From JAABRT01 sp038259155 (GTDB lineage: Bacteria; Gemmatimonadota; Gemmatimonadetes; Gemmatimonadales; Gemmatimonadaceae), in the NCBI GenBank assembly GCA_038259155.1, contig JBBSPE010000128.1:1-12693 (forward strand): a stretch of DNA of 12,693 bases, written 5' to 3'. Under the pieces are notes generated by a model. The model was not told the DNA's origin. It ran no database searches and saw only the letters and a program-made list of their open reading frames with translations. Positions 1-6,120 of this stretch are shown one piece after another. The translations under genes were made by a program, and so were the position numbers. The stretch's first letter is position 1, and each line of letters begins with the position of its first letter.

Positions 1-1
1 C

Positions 2-274
2 GCGGGTGCCGACACGCTCACCATCGCGTTCGAAGGCGGCGACCGGTTTCAATCCGTGCTCAACACCGACGGCTTCTTCTCCAGCACGTTTCGTATCATG
101 CCGGGTCAGGCGGAACTCGCCACCGCGTTGACGACGCGGCTCAGCGGCCGGTTTGGCGGCGACGGCACGCTCGCCGTGCAGATCACCGTGATTGGCTACC
201 GACGCGTGCAGGGCACCCGCGGCGTGGCGTGCGAAATCACAGTGGATGCAACGGGGACGAGCGGGGCTCCCTGA
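2..274 (+). CDS. C-terminal fragment of an unidentified protein, cut by the left edge
   Basis: A plus-strand frame is open from the window edge to a TGA, giving 90 residues with no start in view. Third codon positions are overwhelmingly G or C, as in the certain genes here, so I take it as real coding sequence. The fragment alternates hydrophobic and polar residues with many Gly, Thr and Val (for example TLAVQITVIGYRR and GVACEITVDATGT), which suggests a beta-rich and possibly secreted or Ig-like domain. I recognise no family and see no catalytic motif. It converges on puhC, with 17 bases between the two stops, so it belongs to a separate transcription unit and probably marks the edge of the photosynthesis cluster. 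The N-terminal part beyond the window would be needed to name it. Confidence 0.6.
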   Translation, partial: AGADTLTIAFEGGDRFQSVLNTDGFFSSTFRIMPGQAELATALTTRLSGRFGGDGTLAVQITVIGYRRVQGTRGVACEITVDATGTSGAP

Positions 275-291
275 CGGGTGTTCGTGCGCGC

Positions 292-846
292 CTAGTTGGA
301 CGCCGGCGCCTTCACAGGCGTGCTCAGCGTTGGCGGCACGGTCGTCTGGGCACGATTCGGCATGCGCCCCACGGTGAGCAACGAATCGAACGCCGCCACC
401 TGCGTGGGTCCGAAGCTCGTCACGCTCACGATGGCCTTGGTGAGCGGATCGCTGAGTACCAGTCGTCCATCTTCGTAGCGCGTCAGCACAAACGGTACTT
501 CATCGCCAGCATTCGCCAGCCGTCGCTTGCGTGTGAGCGCGCGCAACGAACCGCGCACAAACCCACTGGTGTTGGGCGCGAGGGTGGTGGCCAGCGTGTT
601 GGTTTCGGCATCACGCACGTAGATGCCGCCGTCGGCCGCATCGGTGAACGTGAGCGAACGCGAAATCAGGGGCTTGGCCGTGGGTTCGACGAAGGCGCCA
701 AAGCCGAACACGCGCGCCGAGATTGCCAGCACGAACGTGAACGCGATGAGCAACGCCGCCATCTTGAGTGCCGGCTTGGGCACGTCAAGATGATGCATGG
801 CATCGCGACTGCCTGGTTCCGGCTCAAAGTGAATATTGGGCGTCAT
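292..846 (-). CDS. puhC: PuhC, photosynthetic complex assembly protein
   Basis: This 184-residue protein matches the PuhC family, which is needed for normal levels and organisation of the reaction centre-LH1 complex in purple bacteria. A short cytoplasmic N-terminus leads into one membrane helix (about residues 26-48), followed by a domain expected in the periplasm. Family-like features are RSLTFTDAADGGIYVRDA (63-80), GFVRGSLRAL (95-104), a PFVLTRYEDGRLVLSDP block (118-134) and SFGPTQVAAFDSLL (144-157). The last 20 or so residues are rich in Pro and Thr and look like a disordered extension. Its ATG overlaps the puhB TGA as ATGA, which indicates translational coupling. It is the last gene of the minus-strand operon. 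No clear rho-independent terminator follows it. Confidence 0.9.
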   Translation of the reverse strand: MTPNIHFEPEPGSRDAMHHLDVPKPALKMAALLIAFTFVLAISARVFGFGAFVEPTAKPLISRSLTFTDAADGGIYVRDAETNTLATTLAPNTSGFVRGSLRALTRKRRLANAGDEVPFVLTRYEDGRLVLSDPLTKAIVSVTSFGPTQVAAFDSLLTVGRMPNRAQTTVPPTLSTPVKAPASN

Positions 847-1538
847 GATGTGGGCATCAGAACAGCGTCGTTGCCGCGCGTTGCTTCAACGGCGGCGGCA
901 ACCCGCGTCACCGGCAGGCCACTCGCGTCGGCGTCGGCGACGATGGCATCGCGCAGGATGCTGGCCACCGGCTCGCCATCGCGCAGACCACGCAGCACGG
1001 GCTGCGGGTTGGTGAAGGAGAACACGCGGCAGTGGGGCCAAAGTGCGATGTAGGCCAGCCGTTGTTCTGGCAGCAGCGTGAGCGAAATCTGACCAGACCC
1101 GTCGCGAAAACGGCCAAAGCCCGCGTCACGCAGTGCACGCAACGGCACGTTGATGGTCATGGGCAACACGATGCCGATCTTGAGCACGATACGCTTGCTG
1201 GTGATGGCGTACACGGTGGTGCGCGCCACGGCCCGACCGAGGAACTCAACCACTCCCACCACGAGGGCGCACATGGCCAATCGGAGAGCCAATCCCGCCA
1301 GAAAACCCTCGGCTACACCGCCGCTCAGAGATTCGACGAGCCACCAGCCGGTGACGAGCACGAGATAACCCATCACGAGCCCGCGATGGAACACGTGTTT
1401 GGATACGAGTGAGCCGTCCGGCGCGCCCTCCCACAGGAGATGCTCATCAGGCGGCAACGCGTGTGGTACCCCACGGATGTACACGGGCGTGGCCGGATGG
1501 CTGGCGCCCGCGGCATCCGCAGGTGACGGCGTGGGCAT
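843..1538 (-). CDS. puhB: PuhB, reaction-centre assembly factor with PH-like domain
   Basis: This 231-residue membrane protein matches PuhB, an assembly factor for the reaction centre that acts early, around the H subunit. The N-terminus carries the family block RGVPHALPPDEHLLWEGAPD (22-41). Two membrane helices follow at about 52-73 and 77-100. A bacterial PH-like domain spans about 107-180 and contains TVYAITSKRIVLKIGIVLP (108-126). The C-terminal tail after about 190 is weakly conserved. The ATG overlaps the TGA of the upstream H-subunit gene by one base (TGATG), and the gene ends in an ATGA overlap with puhC, so the three are probably translated in series. Confidence 0.93.
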   Translation of the reverse strand: MPTPSPADAAGASHPATPVYIRGVPHALPPDEHLLWEGAPDGSLVSKHVFHRGLVMGYLVLVTGWWLVESLSGGVAEGFLAGLALRLAMCALVVGVVEFLGRAVARTTVYAITSKRIVLKIGIVLPMTINVPLRALRDAGFGRFRDGSGQISLTLLPEQRLAYIALWPHCRVFSFTNPQPVLRGLRDGEPVASILRDAIVADADASGLPVTRVAAAVEATRGNDAVLMPTS

Positions 1539-2086
1539 CAGAGCACAGGCTCCGCGCGGCCGGCCAGGGCATACAGCTGTCCACCGGCGAAGTAGGCCAT
1601 GACGCGATCTTCTTCGAGCAGCGTGATCTGTGTGTCGCTCGCGATCGTGGGCACATTGGCGAACTGCGCCGACGTGATGGATCGCACGAGCAGACGATCA
1701 TTGCCCCACAGCCCGAAATTGGGCCACTGCACGTAACCGGCGGGAAGCATGCGCCGCTCTTCGGAGCCGGCGAGCTGTACTTCGTAGTAGCGCACCTGCG
1801 GCTCGGAACGATCCACCCACACGTCCACCACCGTGCCTGCCACCTGCTTGTCCGCGGCAATCACCGGCAACCCGCGCGGATCAGGATCGTTGCTGGCAAT
1901 CGTGAAGCCCGGGTGCGAACGCATTGGCACGATCTTGGCCTGGCCGTGCGCCGTGAGATCAGGCGTGTTGGAGCGGTTGGCCCACGCAGCAGGACCGATG
2001 CCGTCGATCATGGGATTGCCGGTGGGAATGATCGGCGACCCGTTGAACCCATCGGCCGGAACGGCCTTCAGCTCATATTCGGACAT
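1538..2086 (-). CDS. puhA: Reaction-centre H subunit, separate cytoplasmic domain polypeptide
   Basis: This 182-residue protein is the cytoplasmic beta-barrel part of the photosynthetic reaction-centre H subunit (PuhA), encoded here as its own gene. The H domain caps the L/M core and carries the proton path to the secondary quinone. Near-diagnostic stretches are PTGNPMIDGIGPAAW (21-35), KIVPM (51-55), VVDVWVD (86-92) and ITLLEEDRVMAYFAGGQLYA (154-173). There is no membrane helix; that helix is in the preceding gene. The start is well supported: its ATG overlaps the previous TAA by one base (TAATG), and a GAGGAG ribosome-binding site lies eight bases upstream. Two positions of the Rhodobacter proton-entry cluster appear changed (Thr45 and Gln49), while His47, Asp92 and Glu95 are kept. 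I recall a comparable split H subunit in Gemmatimonas phototrophica. Confidence 0.93.
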   Translation of the reverse strand: MSEYELKAVPADGFNGSPIIPTGNPMIDGIGPAAWANRSNTPDLTAHGQAKIVPMRSHPGFTIASNDPDPRGLPVIAADKQVAGTVVDVWVDRSEPQVRYYEVQLAGSEERRMLPAGYVQWPNFGLWGNDRLLVRSITSAQFANVPTIASDTQITLLEEDRVMAYFAGGQLYALAGRAEPVL

Positions 2087-2376
2087 TACGGCAGCTCCTC
2101 AGGGTTCTGAGTGGGTGGCAACACGGGCACAACCACGATGGTCTCGACCGCCGCGATCACGGTAACCGTTTCGGGAACAGGAACCGTCCGCATGTGGGGA
2201 GCGTGGATGTACTCCTTTCGCGACGGCACAGGCGGCCACCCTTCACGAGGCCCCTGCGGTGATTCAAGCGGATAGCCTTCTCGCTTGTCTTCCCGGCGCA
2301 GGTAAATGATCAACCCCGCAAAGAAGAGCCAGAACGCGTACAGCGCGAGTGTCGCGCCATCGAGGTACTGCTCCAT
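2086..2376 (-). CDS. puhA: Reaction-centre H subunit, separate transmembrane polypeptide
   Basis: This 96-residue protein is the N-terminal, membrane-spanning part of the H subunit as a separate product. The single helix (about 8-26, ATLALYAFWLFFAGLIIYL) and the following REDKREGYPLES align with the classic PuhA N-terminus. The reading frame is open farther upstream, but that extension (up to 2526) lies inside lhaA and has unlike codon use. The ATG at 2376 has GGAG about seven bases upstream and matches the usual PuhA start. After the conserved part the chain ends in a Val/Pro-rich tail (about 64-88) with no clear Rhodobacter counterpart, then stops at the TAA that overlaps the start of the cytoplasmic-domain gene. 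It lies 37 bases after lhaA. Confidence 0.9.
   Translation of the reverse strand: MEQYLDGATLALYAFWLFFAGLIIYLRREDKREGYPLESPQGPREGWPPVPSRKEYIHAPHMRTVPVPETVTVIAAVETIVVVPVLPPTQNPEELP
2095..2100 (-). promoter_or_regulatory. Ribosome-binding site for the cytoplasmic H-subunit gene
   Basis: On the minus strand GAGGAG lies eight bases before the ATG at 2086, inside the last codons of the transmembrane H gene (Glu-Glu). It is the clearest sign that the cytoplasmic part is initiated separately and is not joined to the first part by a sequencing frameshift. The overlapping TAATG junction just downstream would allow termination and re-initiation. Confidence 0.75.
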
Positions 2377-2413
2377 GGTCAGCTCCGGAAGTGGAGAGGT
2401 GAGACCGCGTCCA

Positions 2414-3865
2414 TCACGCGGGGATGTCGGCGAGGCCGAACGGCCGGGCGACCGATTCTTCGCGCACCGCCATGCCTCGACGGCGCACGAGCGGGCCGAG
2501 AGCGATGAGTGTGGTGAAGAGTACAAAAATCTCGAGATGATATACCACGGAATATGGCACCGAGGGCACGCTCAACGCAGCACCCAGGGACCCGGTGGCC
2601 ACCAGGTGGGACAGCCAGTCCTTGAGCACACCGCTCAACGCAAACGACGACCCCTCCGCCGTGGCGAAGACGGCGCCCCACGCACCAAGGGCGATGCCAT
2701 GCTGCGACGGATCGCGCAGGCTCATGGCACTTGATAGCGTGCCCACACCAAAGAGCCCCTCGCCAAAGCCGATACCCATGGTGCCCAGTTGGAACAGGCG
2801 CACCGATTCGAGCGGACTGGCGAAGACCACGGCGGCGAATCCGCCCACGCCCACGAGTACGCCCATCGCCGCAAGACGAATGGGGTCGGTATCCCGCTTG
2901 AGCGCCCACGCCGCCAGGCCGAAGGCCGCGACGGCGCCGACCGCCATGATCGCGGTGAGTCCGGTGGTGGCTGACACCGACAAGCCCAGAATCTCGCCAC
3001 CGTACGGCTCGAGCAGCACGTCCTGCAGGTTGAACGCGAAGAAACCGAGTCCGGACGCAACGAGCAGTCGGACGGCATTGCCACCGGCGGTGAACGTGCG
3101 CCACGCCTCACGGAACATGGGTCGGCGCTCGCCCTTCTGGTACGGCACCACACCGCGCACGCGCGCTTCCTGCTTCCACAACGACACGGTGTTGCAGATG
3201 ATCGTGAACACGGCGGTGCCCTGCACCACCTGAATGAGGCGGTACGGCGTGAAGTCGCGCAGCAGCTGCTCCAGCACGAGTGCCGAGAGCAACGTGCCGA
3301 GCAGCATCATGAGATACATGAGCGCAATCACGCGGGGCCGCTTGTCCTCCGCGACCACGTCCGTGGCCAGCGCCAGGCCGGCGGTCTGCGTGGTGTGCGC
3401 ACCGGCTCCCACCAACAGGAACGCGAGGCCGGTCAGCATCCACGCCGCCCACACCGGGGCCCGCTGCCCGGCCTCGCTCAGCACGAGCAGCGTGAACGGC
3501 ATGATCGCGAGGCCGCCAAACTGCATGAGGGTGCCGATCCAGAGATACGGCACGCGCTTGAGGCCGAGCACACTGCGATGCGTATCCGACTTGAAGCCGA
3601 CGAGCGCACGGAACGGCGCCACCAGCAGCGGAATCGCCAGCATGATGGCCACGATTGACGCGGGCACCTTGAGCTCCACGATCATCACGCGGTTCATCGT
3701 GCCCACGAACAACGTCTGCACCATGCCGACCGACAGCTGAAACAACGTCAGCCGCATCAGCTTGGACAACGGCAGGTCCGCCGTCGCCACGTCGGCGAAC
3801 GGCATGTACTTGATCCCGATACGGGACCAAGTGCGAACCAACGCTGCGTTTACCCCACCGGCCAT
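2414..3865 (-). CDS. lhaA: LhaA/PucC-family light-harvesting assembly protein
   Basis: This 483-residue polytopic protein belongs to the BCH/PucC/LhaA branch of the major facilitator superfamily, whose members help assemble the LH1 antenna around the reaction centre, probably by handling bacteriochlorophyll delivery. Its position next to puhA favours LhaA over PucC. About twelve hydrophobic helices are visible. Family signatures include YMPFADVATADLPLSKLMRL (20-39), the GTMNRVMIVELKVP segment (about 55-68), LLVAPFRALVGFKSDTHRS (about 80-98) and LKRVPYLWIGTL. Later come YRLIQVVQGTA and GEGLFGVGTLSSAM. The ATG lies 10 bases after the acsF stop, with GAGGGG overlapping that stop as ribosome-binding site. 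Length is normal for the family. Confidence 0.95.
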   Translation of the reverse strand: MAGGVNAALVRTWSRIGIKYMPFADVATADLPLSKLMRLTLFQLSVGMVQTLFVGTMNRVMIVELKVPASIVAIMLAIPLLVAPFRALVGFKSDTHRSVLGLKRVPYLWIGTLMQFGGLAIMPFTLLVLSEAGQRAPVWAAWMLTGLAFLLVGAGAHTTQTAGLALATDVVAEDKRPRVIALMYLMMLLGTLLSALVLEQLLRDFTPYRLIQVVQGTAVFTIICNTVSLWKQEARVRGVVPYQKGERRPMFREAWRTFTAGGNAVRLLVASGLGFFAFNLQDVLLEPYGGEILGLSVSATTGLTAIMAVGAVAAFGLAAWALKRDTDPIRLAAMGVLVGVGGFAAVVFASPLESVRLFQLGTMGIGFGEGLFGVGTLSSAMSLRDPSQHGIALGAWGAVFATAEGSSFALSGVLKDWLSHLVATGSLGAALSVPSVPYSVVYHLEIFVLFTTLIALGPLVRRRGMAVREESVARPFGLADIPA

Positions 3866-3875
3866 GCCTAGCCCC

Positions 3876-4961
3876 TCACCAGACGGGTTCGAGTCGGACG
3901 TCGGCCGGCAGGGCCTGCCGGTGCGGCGTGGTCAGGAACAAGCGCAGGAACACCAGACCGTTGGCCGCCTTGAGCGCCGCCACCCGAAGTCCTGTGAACA
4001 AGCCACCGGCCCGCTCGATGTCCCCCATGCGCTTGGTGTTCTGCCACATCGACTCCATGAGCTCCCAGATGCGCGGATTGTCGGTATCAATGGTGTCCGG
4101 AAACACCTGGCGGGCAATGAGGTTGGTGAGCGTGATGACCTTGCGGTCAAACACGTCCGGGTCCATCCCCATGTGCGCAAAGAACGGCCGGCGTGCGTGG
4201 TCCCGCACGTACATCGTGCAGAACACGGCCAGCAGAAAGAAACGGATCCACAGCTTGTTGCGGCCTTCAAGCAGCTCCGGATTGGAGCGCATGAGCACCG
4301 CGAACGCCTCGCCATGGCGGAACTCGTCCAGACACCAGTTCTCGAACCACTTGAAGATGGGGTGGAACCGCTTGTCCGGCTGCAGCTCGAAGTTTCGGTA
4401 AATCGTGATGTAGCGCGCGTACCCGATCTTTTCGGACAGATACGTGGCGTAGTAGATGAACTTGGGCTGGAAGAACGTGTACTTCTTGGCCTTCGTGAGA
4501 AACGAAAGGTCCACCGCCACGTTGAAGTCGTTCAGCGTGTGGTTGATGAACCCGGCATGCCGTCCCTCGTCGCGGCTCATGAAGCCGAACAGCTCGCGCA
4601 CGTCCTGATTCTTCACGCGCTTCTTGATCTCCGCGTACAGGATGCAGCCGGAGAACTCGGCCGTCACGGAGCTCACGAGAAAATCCATGAACTGCTCACG
4701 CAACGCCGGATCCATGCTGTCGAAGTCGGCGTCGAACTCCTCGTTCCGCTTGAAGTGCGTGCGGTTGGGATCGTCGCGGAACTCCTTGAGGATCGCGTCC
4801 CACATCTCGCGGTTCTCCGGCGTGACCTTGAGCGCGTTCAGCTTCTCAAAGTCCGTGGTGTAGAACCGCGGCGTGAGGATGGCGTCGGACTGAGCCTGCT
4901 GGGTGCTCTCGTTGGGTGCGATCTTCGCCCGCAACGGTGCATCGGTTGTGGTTTCGTACAT
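3876..4961 (-). CDS. acsF: AcsF, oxygen-dependent Mg-protoporphyrin IX monomethyl ester cyclase
   Basis: This 361-residue di-iron protein forms the isocyclic fifth ring, converting Mg-protoporphyrin IX monomethyl ester to protochlorophyllide with molecular oxygen. Two ExxH iron-ligand motifs are visible, EGRH (132-135) and EFRH (213-216). Additional carboxylates at Glu102 (TAEFSG) and Glu111 (YAEIKKR) are in the places expected of the ferritin-like fold. The stretches FMSRDEGRHAGFIN and WFENWCLDEFRHGEAF are typical of AcsF. The ATG is preceded by GGGAG six bases upstream. It follows the 108-residue ORF by 14 bases and precedes lhaA by 10. Use of AcsF means the host can make bacteriochlorophyll in air. 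No radical-SAM alternative (bchE) is present in the window. Confidence 0.97.
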   Translation of the reverse strand: MYETTTDAPLRAKIAPNESTQQAQSDAILTPRFYTTDFEKLNALKVTPENREMWDAILKEFRDDPNRTHFKRNEEFDADFDSMDPALREQFMDFLVSSVTAEFSGCILYAEIKKRVKNQDVRELFGFMSRDEGRHAGFINHTLNDFNVAVDLSFLTKAKKYTFFQPKFIYYATYLSEKIGYARYITIYRNFELQPDKRFHPIFKWFENWCLDEFRHGEAFAVLMRSNPELLEGRNKLWIRFFLLAVFCTMYVRDHARRPFFAHMGMDPDVFDRKVITLTNLIARQVFPDTIDTDNPRIWELMESMWQNTKRMGDIERAGGLFTGLRVAALKAANGLVFLRLFLTTPHRQALPADVRLEPVW

Positions 4962-4967
4962 GGGTCG

Positions 4968-4972
4968 CTCCC
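4968..4972 (-). promoter_or_regulatory. Ribosome-binding site for acsF
   Basis: GGGAG on the minus strand, six bases before the acsF ATG, lies in the 14-base gap after the small upstream ORF. It fixes the acsF start. Confidence 0.65.
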
Positions 4973-4975
4973 GCC

Positions 4976-5302
4976 TCAGCCTTCGAATCCGACTTCGTAC
5001 AGCGCCGAGATTTCGGTGCTGCCCACCAAGCGCACCAGCTGCCGTTTGAGCCAGCTGGCGCGGTACACGGTGGCCGTGCTTTCGAACGACTCCACCGTGC
5101 CGAACGGGATGCGACTGGGTGTGCCGTGTACCAGCACGGCATCGCCCGGGTCCACCACCACACCGTCCAGATCGACATGCGCGTGGAAGTGATCGTGCGT
5201 GGCCTCAAGGTCTACCGTGCAGCGCACGTCTGAACGCCGCGTGTTCACGTACCACAGCAGCCCGCCCACAACAGCCAGGGCTCCTGCCAGATAGCCGATC
5301 AT
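4976..5302 (-). CDS. Small membrane-anchored protein paired with acsF; candidate cyclase partner
   Basis: This 108-residue protein has an N-terminal membrane anchor (about 2-18), then basic residues and a small, probably beta-rich domain. Visible features are a strand with alternating histidines at 36, 38, 40 and 42, DPGDAVLVHGTP (51-62), IPFGTV (65-70), ATVYRASWLKRQ (77-88) and a C-terminal ALYEVGFE. I recall similar small proteins in proteobacterial clusters, but I cannot assign a function from sequence alone. Its ATG overlaps the bchM TGA (ATGA), and acsF follows after 14 bases, so the three are probably co-translated. In Rhodobacter sphaeroides, as I recall, a small gene next to acsF encodes BciE, an accessory cyclase subunit. 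An analogous role here is a hypothesis. A general photosystem assembly factor is the main alternative. Confidence 0.88.
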   Translation of the reverse strand: MIGYLAGALAVVGGLLWYVNTRRSDVRCTVDLEATHDHFHAHVDLDGVVVDPGDAVLVHGTPSRIPFGTVESFESTATVYRASWLKRQLVRLVGSTEISALYEVGFEG

Positions 5303-6120
5303 GCCTGCTCTCCTGCGTGTGAAGCGGCGAGCGTCCTGGACACGGACGGCGACGCGTTCGGGATCAGTTCATAGGCCTGCGAGCGATAGAACCCGCGCTC
5401 CACCCGCTGGGTGCGACCGCTGGTCCAGCCCGACAGCGACGGCGTCGCCGCAATGGTGCTTCGCAGGCGCCGCTCCGAGGTGGGCACGATGCGTGGCGAG
5501 CGGTCACGATGGGGAAACAGCCGCCCCAGCGTCAACAGCGGGCCCAGAATCGGCGTCCACGGCGCGACCGTGTAAACGATGGGGCCGCGCGTGCGCTGCG
5601 CAAGGGCCACCAGCGACTCGATCTTGTGCGCGAGGTCGTAGTGGATGATGGACTCCATCGCCACCACGGCATCCATGGGTCCGTGCGACGGATCAAGCAT
5701 GTCGCCGGCGTGAAACGCAATCCGGTCGGCGACGCCCGCCGTCTCCGCCCGCTCCCGACCGTAGCCCACCAAGGTGGGCGAGAGATCAATCGCCACCACG
5801 GACGCGCCGCGCTGCGCGAGATCCACCGCCAGCATGCCGGTGCCACAGCCGGCGTCGAGGACGCGCCAGCCGCTGAGATCGACGGGCAGGAACGACAACA
5901 GCGTGTGCCGCATGGTCTCGCGACCGGCACGCACCGTCGCCCGCACGCGCGACACCTTCTCGTCGCTCGTGAGCGCCTTCCAGCCGGCCACCGCCGTCCG
6001 GTCAAAATATTCACCAATCCAGGCCCGCCGCTCGAGGTACTTATCCGATGCGGCGTGCGAACCCCCTGTCAGCGTTCCCTCGAACGACGAACCAGGAATT
6101 GGCGAAACGGGCTCGGTCAT
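5299..6120 (-). CDS. bchM: BchM, Mg-protoporphyrin IX O-methyltransferase
   Basis: This 273-residue SAM-dependent methyltransferase esterifies Mg-protoporphyrin IX, making the substrate for AcsF. The Rossmann methyltransferase core shows motif I VLDAGCGTG (87-95), the acidic end of strand 2 at VVAIDLSP (108-115), HAGDMLD (137-143) and MESIIHY (155-161). The family region YFDRTAVAGWKAL (38-50) precedes it, and ERGFYRSQAYELI near the C-terminus is typical of BchM. I place the start at the ATG that overlaps the bchL TGA (TGATG); a TTG one codon earlier is possible but less likely. Both termini carry a short extension, so the protein is somewhat longer than many BchM proteins. It sits between the Mg-chelatase gene upstream and the cyclase gene downstream, matching the order of the pathway. 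Confidence 0.95.
   Translation of the reverse strand: MTEPVSPIPGSSFEGTLTGGSHAASDKYLERRAWIGEYFDRTAVAGWKALTSDEKVSRVRATVRAGRETMRHTLLSFLPVDLSGWRVLDAGCGTGMLAVDLAQRGASVVAIDLSPTLVGYGRERAETAGVADRIAFHAGDMLDPSHGPMDAVVAMESIIHYDLAHKIESLVALAQRTRGPIVYTVAPWTPILGPLLTLGRLFPHRDRSPRIVPTSERRLRSTIAATPSLSGWTSGRTQRVERGFYRSQAYELIPNASPSVSRTLAASHAGEQA

Noticed and set aside
2086..2086. Split puhA as a simple sequencing frameshift or pseudogene
   Set aside because: The stop and start overlap exactly as TAATG with a good GAGGAG site at the right spacing, both halves keep conserved residues, and the break is in a variable linker. Raw reads would still be a worthwhile check.
3762..5192. 476-codon open frame on the plus strand opposite acsF and its neighbours
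   Set aside because: It crosses three minus-strand genes, has no family resemblance and has the composition of an antisense shadow.
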